Source: Chitinophagaceae bacterium (GTDB lineage: Bacteria > Bacteroidota > Bacteroidia > Chitinophagales > Chitinophagaceae). From it: a stretch of 64,000 nucleotides of DNA. The position numbers and the translations under genes were made by a program. Numbering within the stretch: position 1 is the first letter of the stretch; every line of letters starts with the position of its first letter. Positions 7,289-15,730 of the stretch are shown in pieces. Below the pieces are notes generated by a model, which was not told the origin of the DNA, ran no database searches, and worked only from the letters and a program-made list of their open reading frames with translations. The stretch covers positions 1-64,000 of the forward strand of contig JADKKH010000004.1 in assembly GCA_016720585.1 (NCBI GenBank). Direction: 5' to 3'.

Positions 7289-9820
7289 ATGGATAATAAT
7301 TTTTCAGCACAGGTTAAGGAGATCATCTCGTTCAGCAGGGAAGAAGCACTCAGGCTTGGTAATGATTTTATCGGCACTGAACACTTATTGCTTGGACTGA
7401 TACGTGAGGGAGATAATACCGCCGTCCGGATATTAAAAAGCTTCAATGTCGACCTCTATGAATTACGAAAAGAGATAGAATTGGCCGTAAAAGATAAAAC
7501 GGGAAAAAATATTGCCAACATTAACAGTCTGCCCCTGACGAAACAGGCAGAAAAAGTGATCCGGGTCACGGTTCTGGAAGCAAAGGCCTTAAAAAGCGCT
7601 ACCGTGGAAACCGAGCACCTGATGCTGTCCATTTTAAAGAACAAAGAAAATATTGCTACACAGATCTTAAATCAGTTTGATGTGGACTACGATCTTTTCA
7701 GGCAGGAACTGGGCATTCTAAAATCGAATGACCCCCGCGCCGAATTCCAGGACGAGAATGATGATGATTTTGATGAAGAGAAAAAATATTCTCAATCCAA
7801 AGGCACCAGTAAACAACCGGGTAACGCAAAAAGTAAGACACCCGTGCTGGATAATTTTGGCCGTGATATCACCAAGATGGCTGAACTGGGAGCCTTAGAT
7901 CCTATTGTGGGCCGTGAATCCGAAATTGAAAGAGTATCCCAGATACTTTCCCGTCGTAAAAAGAATAACCCGATCCTGATCGGTGAACCCGGCGTGGGTA
8001 AAACCGCTATTGTGGAAGGTCTGGCTCTTCGTATCGTTCAACGTAAAGTATCGAGGGTTTTATTCGATAAAAGGGTTATCTCTCTTGATCTCGCTGCATT
8101 GGTGGCCGGTACCAAATACCGGGGCCAGTTTGAAGAAAGAATGAAAGCCATCATGAATGAGCTCGAAAAGAACCGGGATGTGATCCTGTTCATTGACGAA
8201 CTGCATACTATTGTTGGTGCCGGTGGCGCCAGTGGCTCATTGGATGCCAGCAATATCTTCAAACCTGCATTGGCCAGGGGCGAATTACAGTGCATTGGCG
8301 CATCTACCCTCGATGAGTACCGGATGTATATTGAAAAGGATGGCGCCCTGGACCGCCGTTTTCAGAAAGTAATGGTGGAACCACCCAGTGTGGAGGATAC
8401 CATCACGATATTAAATAATATCAAATCAAAATATGAAGAGTATCACAATGTGAACTATGACCAGGAAGCCATTGATGCCTGTGTAAAACTGAGCGACCGC
8501 TATGTTACCGACCGCCTGCTTCCGGATAAGGCCATTGATGTACTGGATGAAGTGGGAGCCCGGGTGCATTTGAAAAATATCAATGTTCCGGAGAACATCG
8601 TAGAGCTGGAGAAAAAAATCGAGGATGTAAAGAACGAAAAAAATAAAGTGGTAAAGAGCCAGAAATTTGAAGAAGCGGCTTCTTTACGGGATACCGAAAA
8701 ACGTTTACAGGAAGACCTGGAAAAAGCCAAAAATGTTTGGGAGGAAGAAAGTAAACACAAACGTTATCCCATCGGTGAAGAAGATATCGCCGAAGTGGTG
8801 AGTATGATGACGGGCATACCGGTTAAGCGGATGGTACAGGCCGAAACTGAAAAGTTACGGAAGATGGCGGAAGACATGAAAGCGATGGTGGTAGGTCAGG
8901 AGGAGGCTATTGGAAAAGTTGTGAAAGCCATTCAGCGAAACAGGGTGGGTTTAAAAGATCCCAAAAAACCCATTGGTACATTCATATTCCTGGGACCAAC
9001 CGGTGTTGGTAAAACAGAATTGGCCCGGGCACTGTCCCGGTATATGTTCGATTCAGAAGATTCATTGATCCGCATCGACATGACGGAATACATGGAGAAA
9101 TTCACTGTAAGCCGGTTAATAGGTGCCCCTCCGGGCTACGTGGGTTATGAAGAAGGTGGTCAGTTGACAGAAAAAGTCCGCCGCAAACCTTATTGTGTTA
9201 TCCTGCTCGATGAAATTGAAAAAGCGCACCCGGATATCTATAATATCTTATTACAGGTATTGGATGATGGACAGCTTACCGATGGACTTGGCCGGAAAGT
9301 GGATTTTAAGAACACATTAATTATCATGACATCAAATATCGGCGCCCGCCAGCTTAAGGATTTTGGCGTGGGTGTTGGTTTTAATACAACTTCCCGGATA
9401 GAAAATGAAGACGAGGCAAACAAGGCCGTCATTGAAAAAGCCCTGAAGAAAACATTTTCACCCGAGTTCCTGAACCGTATCGATGATGTGGTGATCTTCA
9501 ACAGCCTGACACGGGAAAATATATTCAATATCATTGATATCCTGATGAAAGGCGTTATGAAAAGACTGGCAAACCTGGGCTTCAGTCTTGAACTGACGGA
9601 ATCCGCCAAAGCCTTTCTGGCAGATAAAGGATATGATGTGCAGTTTGGCGCCAGGCCTTTGCACCGGGCTATCCAGAAATACCTGGAAGACCCGCTCGCA
9701 GAAGAAATCCTGAACCTGAATGTAAAAGCAGGTGATATACTTATTGCCGATACCGATGCGGAGAATACTAAACTCTCCTTTACGTTTAAATCAAGGGCTG
9801 AAGAGAAGTCAAAGGCATAA
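7289..9820 (+). CDS. clpC: ATP-dependent Clp protease ATP-binding subunit ClpC
   Basis: ClpC is the Hsp100 unfoldase that feeds substrates to ClpP. The 843 aa show two Clp_N repeats at about 1-145 ('GTEHLLLGLIREGDN', 'ETEHLMLSILKNKEN') and an acidic linker. AAA-1 has Walker A GEPGVGKT (232-239) and 'ILFIDELHTI'. A central coiled region includes the UVR-like segment 'KSQKFEEAASLRDTEKRL', which separates ClpC from ClpB. AAA-2 has Walker A GPTGVGKT (569-576) and 'LLDEIEKAHPDI'. The D2-small domain ends in 'VQFGARPLHRAIQKYLEDPL'. 'VGVGF' near residue 695 sits where the ClpP-docking loop is expected. It is monocistronic, with a terminator right after it. Confidence 0.96.
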   Translation: MDNNFSAQVKEIISFSREEALRLGNDFIGTEHLLLGLIREGDNTAVRILKSFNVDLYELRKEIELAVKDKTGKNIANINSLPLTKQAEKVIRVTVLEAKALKSATVETEHLMLSILKNKENIATQILNQFDVDYDLFRQELGILKSNDPRAEFQDENDDDFDEEKKYSQSKGTSKQPGNAKSKTPVLDNFGRDITKMAELGALDPIVGRESEIERVSQILSRRKKNNPILIGEPGVGKTAIVEGLALRIVQRKVSRVLFDKRVISLDLAALVAGTKYRGQFEERMKAIMNELEKNRDVILFIDELHTIVGAGGASGSLDASNIFKPALARGELQCIGASTLDEYRMYIEKDGALDRRFQKVMVEPPSVEDTITILNNIKSKYEEYHNVNYDQEAIDACVKLSDRYVTDRLLPDKAIDVLDEVGARVHLKNINVPENIVELEKKIEDVKNEKNKVVKSQKFEEAASLRDTEKRLQEDLEKAKNVWEEESKHKRYPIGEEDIAEVVSMMTGIPVKRMVQAETEKLRKMAEDMKAMVVGQEEAIGKVVKAIQRNRVGLKDPKKPIGTFIFLGPTGVGKTELARALSRYMFDSEDSLIRIDMTEYMEKFTVSRLIGAPPGYVGYEEGGQLTEKVRRKPYCVILLDEIEKAHPDIYNILLQVLDDGQLTDGLGRKVDFKNTLIIMTSNIGARQLKDFGVGVGFNTTSRIENEDEANKAVIEKALKKTFSPEFLNRIDDVVIFNSLTRENIFNIIDILMKGVMKRLANLGFSLELTESAKAFLADKGYDVQFGARPLHRAIQKYLEDPLAEEILNLNVKAGDILIADTDAENTKLSFTFKSRAEEKSKA

Positions 9821-9843
9821 ATTATTCTTAATTAATACTATTT

Positions 9844-9876
9844 AAAGGAATGACTGGAAACAGCATTCCTTTTTTT
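9844..9876 (+). terminator. Rho-independent terminator of clpC
   Basis: The stem aaaggaatg/cattccttt (9844-9852 with 9864-9872) closes an 11-nt loop and runs into a T-tract. It lies 23 bp after the clpC stop codon. Confidence 0.85.
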
Positions 9877-9924
9877 GTTGGGGGTTATCTAACATCCTGA
9901 CGAATTAGTATTTTTGTTTTGGGC

Positions 9925-10611
9925 ATGGCAAAAAAAATAATTATAACGATAGATGGCTGGTCCAGTTGTGGTAAAAGCACCCTCGCCAAACAACTGGCAA
10001 AAGAACTGGGCTATGTTTATGTGGATAGCGGCGCCATGTACCGGGCAGTAACCCTTTATTTTCTCCGGAATAATATTGACCTCGCGGAAAAAAAGGAAGT
10101 CAAAAAGGCATTAAAGGATATTAATCTCGAATTTGTTTTCAATCCTAAGAGCAACAACAGCGAAATATACCTGAATGGCGAAAATGTGGAATACCTGATC
10201 CGTGACCTGATCATCGCTGAAAAAGTGAGTGATGTGGCTGCCCTAAAAGAAGTCAGGGCCTTGGCCGTGGCCCAGCAGAAAAAAATGGGCGCCAAAAAAG
10301 GGATCGTGATGGATGGCCGGGATATCGGTACCGTTGTTTTTCCTAAAGCAGAATTAAAGATATTTATGACAGCAGATAATGCCGTAAGGGTGCAGCGGCG
10401 GTTCAAAGAGTTATATGAAAAAAATCCTAATGTGACCATTGAGGAAGTAAAAGATAACCTGGAGATGCGGGATTATATTGACTCTCACCGGGAAGTAAGC
10501 CCTTTAAGAAAAGCTAATGACGCACTTGAAATCGATAATACCCATCTTACAGAACAAGAACAGTTTCAAAAAGCCCTGGTTATGGTCAGGAAGCTGATCG
10601 GTTCAAAATAG
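9925..10611 (+). CDS. cmk: (d)CMP kinase
   Basis: Cytidylate kinase phosphorylates CMP and dCMP with ATP. The 228-aa protein starts at the ATG at 9925; an upstream TTG in frame is less likely. The P-loop 'GWSSCGKSTLAKQLA' is at the N-terminus. Next come 'YVDSGAMYRAVTLYF' (CMP binding), 'MDGRDIGTVVFPKAELK' and the lid arginines in 'RVQRRFKELYEK' and 'EMRDYIDSHREVSPL'. The central insert carries many lysines, usual for the family. A short A/T-rich leader contains TATTTTTG at 9909-9916, which fits the -7 box but lacks a -33 partner at normal spacing. Confidence 0.96.
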   Translation: MAKKIIITIDGWSSCGKSTLAKQLAKELGYVYVDSGAMYRAVTLYFLRNNIDLAEKKEVKKALKDINLEFVFNPKSNNSEIYLNGENVEYLIRDLIIAEKVSDVAALKEVRALAVAQQKKMGAKKGIVMDGRDIGTVVFPKAELKIFMTADNAVRVQRRFKELYEKNPNVTIEEVKDNLEMRDYIDSHREVSPLRKANDALEIDNTHLTEQEQFQKALVMVRKLIGSK

Positions 10612-11106
10612 GCCGTTCAGTTTTTTTTAAAGAAACGGTTTTTGCAACTATTTATTCAAAAAAAACTCAAACGAACAGATGTGAATAATCAGAACCTTTT
10701 GATGCAGGAAACCGGCAAATGAGTTTGCATTGAATGAGGTTTATAAAAGTTAATTATGTTTTTTTATTTAAATACCGGTTGGTCTTTTTTGAGCGATCTT
10801 TTTTTTGTCCTGTTGCCTTTTTAATCGTTGGGCATAAATCTGCTTAATATCACTTGTACAACTAACTACAATCATACAATTAAGCGATCTGTTGTATTAC
10901 TTTTAATTCAGTCGGTATAGTATAATTCTCCTGGAGCCGGCAGAAGTTCCTTTATATCTTACCCCGACTGAGTTCTTTCAGTTTTAAATTGATTTTTATT
11001 TCAAGGGGATATTTACTGTTATGATTCGTATTAAATTATCCAATGGATTTTTGAGAAACCAGGTTTGGAAATGTTAAAATCGATTTTTCAAATTAAAACT
11101 TAGGTT
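10612..11106. other. Noncoding gap of 495 bp before a secreted protein gene
   Basis: No credible reading frame is present. A weak hairpin (ccgtt...aacgg) with T-runs lies just after cmk. The octamer tcagtcgg at 10908-10915 recurs inverted as ccgactga at 10964-10971. The stretch between contains TATAGTATAAT and could hold the promoter and a long 5' leader for the gene at 11107. Confidence 0.4.
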
Positions 11107-13347
11107 ATGAAAACATTTACGCTCCGCATGAGTTTTTTCCCTCCTTTAGTAATTATTTCAATAGCCGTTCTTATTGGTACTGCTTTAAAAGCGCAGGTGA
11201 TCCGGCCTTATACAAATATTTACTCTGACAATATCAGGGGAGGGCATACCATAATCGGAAACACAATATCAGCAATTTACAGCAGCGGCAGCGGTAGTAC
11301 TGGTACGATCAACACTGCTCAAATGAATGATTTCAGTACCAGTGGTACCGGTAATTATACGAATGGCCGTACCAGTGCCTATGGAAATGATAATTCAAAT
11401 ATTCAGCTTGTTGATGTGGATGGAATAGGTTCAACAACTAATTCCTCTTCAGCAACCCTGAGTCTTCCGGCCGGTAGCAACACCATAAAATTTGCCCGTC
11501 TTTACTGGGGTGGAAGGATAAAAAGCGGCACCGGTGGGGCTAATAATGTGAATCTGAGAACAGCAAAAATCAGATTCAATGCTGAAAGTTATCAAACAAT
11601 AACTGCAGCTTCAGGAGCCATTGATAAATCTCTGATCAGCGGTGGTTCGGACTCCTCTTATCAAGCTTATTTCGATGTAACATCCTATGTAAATGGCCGT
11701 GGAAATGGTACTTATACCCTGGCAGATATTACAGCTGCGACAGGGTCAATTTCCGGTGGCGGGTATTTTGCCGGCTGGGCTCTTGTAGTAGTCTACGAAA
11801 ACCTGACTTTACCTTTCTCCAGTATAAGAGTGTATGATGGTTTTCTCCAGGTATATGATGATGGCGCCATTACATCACAAACAATTACACTCAACGGTTT
11901 GAATCCGCCAGCTACATTTTCTCTTTCATCTGATGCTTTTATGTCAACGGTATCATGGGAAGGTGATGCCAACCTTGCCGCTTCTGCTGGTAACCCTAAC
12001 GGAGATTTTGTAAAAGTGAATGGAACATCTGCATCTAATGCGGTCAATCCTGTTTCGAATTTCTGGAACGGCACCATTTCTAAAAATGGCGCCCACCTCT
12101 CCGGTAATAAAAATCCTGATTTCAAAAACCAGATGGGTATTGATATTGATGAAGTGGAAGTGGGTACTGGTTTTGGGATTACACCCAGTACAACTAGTAT
12201 TGACGTAGTGTTCGGTACCGAAGCTGACCAGTATTTTCCAAGCATTTTTGCTTTTACCATGAAAACAAAACCACCGCTGGTGCAGTTAGATAAAATTGTA
12301 AAAGATACTGCTTCGGGTAATGCGCCCTGGCAAATACCTAACAACCTGCTTAATCCAAACGAGATATTGACCTATACCATCACCGGTAAAAACCTGGGTA
12401 GTGGCAATGCATTAAATTGTGTTATTACTGATACACTACCTGGTGGCCTTACTTTCCGAACCGGCTCGTTAAAGGTTAATGCCCCAACACCCGGGGTGTC
12501 TGCAGGTTTTAAAACAGATGCTAGTGGTGACGATGCTGCATTTAAAAGCACATTTGGAGGCAAAAATTATATTAAATTCTTCATTGGTACTGGTTCAACA
12601 TCTGTTTTAGGTGGTATCCTGGCGCCTAATGATTCATTTAGTGTTCAGTTCCAGTGTATCGTACCATCTAATGCCAGTACATTAAACTTTGTATCCAATA
12701 CGGCCCGTATAACAGGAACAGAACAAGATGGCGTTACACCATTCGTTGACGATGGCACAGCCATCATCGGTCCTATGGGCATTGGTTTGCCTGTTAAAAT
12801 GACGGAGTTTACCGTGCAGCTACAAAATGATAATGCTATGCTGAGATGGACTACTGTTTCTGAAACAAAAAATGATCACTTTGATATAGAACGAAGTGTT
12901 GATGGTATTAACTTTAGCAAGATGGGAACCGTTAACGGAAGTGGTACTACTACAGATATTAAAAACTACCAGTACAGCGATCCTCTTTATACATCTGCAA
13001 AGGTTATTTACTACCGGTTGAAAGTGGTTGATATTGACAATAAGGGATCTTATAGTAAAATAGTTGCATTACGCCTGAGTGGATTGTTGACCCTGAAGAA
13101 CTTCACGGTATATCCCAATCCGTTTAACAATGAACTTAAATTACAAATCACCAGCGTGAGTGAAACATCAATAAAAATTCGAATAAATAACAATTCAGGT
13201 CAACTGGAAAGTAATTATACAATAACCGTCCAACCCGGCGAGAATATTGTGGTATTAACTAATTTGGAAACCCTTAAGCCAGGAATGCATTTTATGGAGA
13301 TTATTTCAGAAGACGGAAAATTTACACAGAAGATAATTAAACGATAA
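11107..13347 (+). CDS. Secreted DUF11-domain protein with T9SS sorting domain
   Basis: This 746-aa surface or secreted protein opens with a long signal peptide ending near 'GTALKAQ' (residue 30). The N-terminal half is rich in S, T, G and N and has the motif 'KFARLYWGGR', followed by a jelly-roll-like region with 'GGYFAGWALVVVYEN'. Such domains occur in Bacteroidota adhesin-like proteins. A DUF11/conserved-repeat domain spans about 395-555 ('LTYTITGKNLGSGNALNCV'). A fibronectin-like stretch contains 'VKMTEFTVQLQNDNAMLRW'. The last 80 residues have the T9SS type A signature 'FTVYPNPFNNELKLQ' and end in 'KFTQKIIKR'. Export by the type IX system is supported by porQ in this window. Role unknown. 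Confidence 0.85.
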   Translation: MKTFTLRMSFFPPLVIISIAVLIGTALKAQVIRPYTNIYSDNIRGGHTIIGNTISAIYSSGSGSTGTINTAQMNDFSTSGTGNYTNGRTSAYGNDNSNIQLVDVDGIGSTTNSSSATLSLPAGSNTIKFARLYWGGRIKSGTGGANNVNLRTAKIRFNAESYQTITAASGAIDKSLISGGSDSSYQAYFDVTSYVNGRGNGTYTLADITAATGSISGGGYFAGWALVVVYENLTLPFSSIRVYDGFLQVYDDGAITSQTITLNGLNPPATFSLSSDAFMSTVSWEGDANLAASAGNPNGDFVKVNGTSASNAVNPVSNFWNGTISKNGAHLSGNKNPDFKNQMGIDIDEVEVGTGFGITPSTTSIDVVFGTEADQYFPSIFAFTMKTKPPLVQLDKIVKDTASGNAPWQIPNNLLNPNEILTYTITGKNLGSGNALNCVITDTLPGGLTFRTGSLKVNAPTPGVSAGFKTDASGDDAAFKSTFGGKNYIKFFIGTGSTSVLGGILAPNDSFSVQFQCIVPSNASTLNFVSNTARITGTEQDGVTPFVDDGTAIIGPMGIGLPVKMTEFTVQLQNDNAMLRWTTVSETKNDHFDIERSVDGINFSKMGTVNGSGTTTDIKNYQYSDPLYTSAKVIYYRLKVVDIDNKGSYSKIVALRLSGLLTLKNFTVYPNPFNNELKLQITSVSETSIKIRINNNSGQLESNYTITVQPGENIVVLTNLETLKPGMHFMEIISEDGKFTQKIIKR

Positions 13348-13375
13348 ATGCTCAGGTTTTTATTGTAAAACCTAC

Positions 13376-13405
13376 GGGGATGGCTTTTTGGCCGTCCCCT
13401 TTTTT
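13376..13405 (+). terminator. Rho-independent terminator after the DUF11 gene
   Basis: The stem ggggatggc/gccgtcccc (13376-13384 with 13391-13399, one T-G pair) is followed by T6. A first-ATG start for the next gene at 13380 would fall inside the stem, which argues against that start. Confidence 0.85.
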
Positions 13406-13469
13406 ATTTACCCAAATAAAAAAGATTCTACATCAATTTCCTTTTTTAATTTTATATAAATCACCCGAT

Positions 13470-14477
13470 TTGAATAAGTCCACCTACAGGCTGCTTCAAC
13501 CCTTTATTGTGCTGCATATCATCATTGTTATCGGTATAGCAGGCTATATGATCATTGAGAAAAGCACCTTTCTGGATGCCCTGTTCATGACAACGATCTC
13601 CATTACAACGGTGGGGTATGGCGAAGTGATTCCCCTGAGTGATGCCGGCAGGTTGTTCACCATCTTTTTACTGATCACCAGCTGGGGCACATTTGCATTT
13701 GTGATTACACGCATTACCCAGTTTGTAATAAGTGGGGAGATCAATAAATATTTTAAAACACGGAGGCTTATGAAAGATATTAAGAACCTGCAAAACCATG
13801 TGATCCTTTGCGGTTATGGTCGTAATGGCCACCAGGCAGCCCGCATCCTGAAGGCACACGGAGTCCCTTTTATTGTGATAGAAAAAGATGAACAGCTGAT
13901 GCAGAAAATAGAAGCGGAAGGTGAAAAAGTGCTGCACCTGGAGGGCGATAGCACCGATGATGATCTGCTCCGCATGGCAGGTATCGAAAGAGCCCGGGCC
14001 CTGATAACAACCCTGCCGCTGGATGCTCAAAATGTTTTTATTGTCCTTTCCGCCCGCGCACTCAATCAGAACTTACGGATCATAAGCCGTGCATCCGAAG
14101 CCAGTTCAGTCAGCAAACTGAAAAAAGCAGGTGCTGATAACGTCATTATGCCCGACTTTGTGGGCGGTACCCATATGGCCACGCTGGTTTCCAAACCGGA
14201 TATAGTGGAGTTTATTGATTTCCTATCCGGTGAAGAAGGTGAATCCATCCATATGGAATCGGTAAATTATAAAGAGTTACCGGATGAAATTAAGAATAAA
14301 TCCCTGCGGGAAGTGATGCTTTGGAACAAAACAGGTGTGAACTGTATCGGCATCAAAGACCCCGATGGTAAATTTCAGATTAACCCACCGGAAGATACCC
14401 TGATTGTTTCCGGGATGAAAGTTATTACCCTCGGTACCCTTCAACAGATCGCAGAGATGAAAAAAAATCTAAAGTAA
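13470..14477 (+). CDS. Potassium channel protein with TrkA-N (RCK) domain
   Basis: This is an inner-membrane K+ channel of the Kch/MthK type: two transmembrane helices with a pore loop, followed by a cytoplasmic regulatory RCK unit. From the TTG at 13470 the protein is 335 aa. TM1 is 'FIVLHIIIVIGIAGYMII', the selectivity filter TVGYGE is at residues 47-52, and TM2 is 'FTIFLLITSWGTFAFVI'. RCK_N begins near residue 110 with the dinucleotide motif 'VILCGYGRNGHQAARIL'. A C-terminal RCK_C half follows from about 255. The ATG at 13380 would add 30 residues but lies inside the preceding terminator, so I prefer TTG. It is convergent with the FKBP gene, 4 bp apart. Confidence 0.88.
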   Translation: MNKSTYRLLQPFIVLHIIIVIGIAGYMIIEKSTFLDALFMTTISITTVGYGEVIPLSDAGRLFTIFLLITSWGTFAFVITRITQFVISGEINKYFKTRRLMKDIKNLQNHVILCGYGRNGHQAARILKAHGVPFIVIEKDEQLMQKIEAEGEKVLHLEGDSTDDDLLRMAGIERARALITTLPLDAQNVFIVLSARALNQNLRIISRASEASSVSKLKKAGADNVIMPDFVGGTHMATLVSKPDIVEFIDFLSGEEGESIHMESVNYKELPDEIKNKSLREVMLWNKTGVNCIGIKDPDGKFQINPPEDTLIVSGMKVITLGTLQQIAEMKKNLK

Positions 14478-14481
14478 AAGA

Positions 14482-15198
14482 CTATTGTTTTTTCTTGACG
14501 TCAAGCAGTTCTACTTCAAATAACAGTGTAGATCCCCCCGGTATCTGCGGGCCATTACCCGCTACACCATACCCGATATCATAAGGGATATAGAATTTAT
14601 ATTTTGATCCTATGGCCATCAATTGTAAGCCTTCGGTCCATCCGGGTATAACCTGGTTTACCGCCATTTGCAAAGGCTGATTACGGTTGTAAGAAGCATC
14701 AAACTCCGTTCCGTTCAGCAGTGTGCCGCGGTAATGACAAACAAAAGTATCTACGGCAGTAGGCTTTATCCCGGTTCCTTCTGTTATCACTTCGTATTGT
14801 AAACCGGAGGCCGTGGTTTTTACACTTGGTTTTAATTTATTCTGTGCTAAGAATTTTTTCCCTTCTTCTATAGCTGGTTTAACTTTTGCTTCCTGCTGCT
14901 TAGACATATAATTATTCAGCAGGGTATTGGCTGCCATATCATCCACTAATGTTGTCTTTTTCCCGAGGATGTCATTTATGGCTCTTAAAAAAGCAGTATT
15001 GTTCAACTTTATTTCTCCCAGACCCTGTTGTGTCAGGCCATAGGCAGCAACTTCTCCCACCACATAACTGAGGGAGTCATTGAATGTCTTCAATACGGGT
15101 ACCGGCTTCGGTGTCGTCTTGGTTGTCGTTTTGACTGGTTGTGCCTGGGCCGTTAAAATGTGAGTCATCAATAAAGCAAAAAAGAATATTTTTTTCAT
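14482..15198 (-). CDS. FKBP-type peptidyl-prolyl cis-trans isomerase, exported
   Basis: This 238-aa isomerase has a signal peptide (cleavage near 'ILTAQAQ', residue 20), so it acts in the periplasm or is surface bound. An FKBP N-terminal dimerisation domain spans about 35-125. The catalytic FKBP_C domain at about 145-235 has 'VDTFVCHYRGTLLNGTEFD', 'VIPGWTEGLQLMAIGSKYK', 'FYIPYDIGYG' and 'IPGGSTLLFEVELLDV', the full FK506-pocket signature. It resembles FkpA/Mip foldases. The start ATG at 15198 is supported by the signal peptide. Confidence 0.93.
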   Translation of the reverse strand: MKKIFFFALLMTHILTAQAQPVKTTTKTTPKPVPVLKTFNDSLSYVVGEVAAYGLTQQGLGEIKLNNTAFLRAINDILGKKTTLVDDMAANTLLNNYMSKQQEAKVKPAIEEGKKFLAQNKLKPSVKTTASGLQYEVITEGTGIKPTAVDTFVCHYRGTLLNGTEFDASYNRNQPLQMAVNQVIPGWTEGLQLMAIGSKYKFYIPYDIGYGVAGNGPQIPGGSTLLFEVELLDVKKKQ

Positions 15199-15292
15199 GA
15201 GTTTTTTGATTAAGTTGGCAAAAATACAGGTTGAAACGCTAATTCAGAAGCCTCTGAACAATTAATTTCGCTTCAAGTTTAAATCCGGTAAA

Positions 15293-15730
15293 ATGGAAAG
15301 TTATTCAATGCCCCTGCAGGTCCGCTGGTCAGATCTGGACCCCAATTTTCATCTCCGGCATTCGGTGTATTATGATTGGGCCGCTATGTGCCGGATCGCT
15401 TTCCTGAATGAAAAAGGGCTAACACCCGGTGTTATGCAAAAACTGAATTTCGGTCCCATTATTTTACGCGAAGAATGTGTTTTCAGAAAGGAAATAAAAT
15501 ATGGGGATGTGATACATATTAACCTGACTTTGTTAAAAAACCGCAGTGATTATTCCCGGTGGACATTTAAGCATGAGATACTTAAGAACGATAAGATCCT
15601 TTGCGCCGTGTTAACCATTGACGGTGCCTGGATGAATATGATCGGAAGAAAACTTTTTATTCCTACGGCTGAAATAATCAGTGTTTTTGAACAATTACCA
15701 CGTGATAAGGAGTATCAAAACCCTGTTTGA
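15293..15730 (+). CDS. Acyl-CoA thioesterase, 4HBT hotdog family
   Basis: A 145-aa single hotdog-fold protein of the 4-hydroxybenzoyl-CoA thioesterase/YbgC type. The signature region 'QVRWSDLDPNFHLRHSVYYDW' has the catalytic aspartate (D of SDLD) and the aromatic helix that covers the CoA site. A second, divergent paralog is at 43038-43478. The substrate is not predictable from sequence. Its last 16 bases overlap the convergent nuclease gene. Confidence 0.85.
   Translation: MESYSMPLQVRWSDLDPNFHLRHSVYYDWAAMCRIAFLNEKGLTPGVMQKLNFGPIILREECVFRKEIKYGDVIHINLTLLKNRSDYSRWTFKHEILKNDKILCAVLTIDGAWMNMIGRKLFIPTAEIISVFEQLPRDKEYQNPV

Noticed and set aside
15694..15708. parS-like site around CACGTG
   Set aside because: Only the central hexamer matches; the flanks do not form the 14-16 bp parS palindrome and it lies inside a coding sequence far from parAB.
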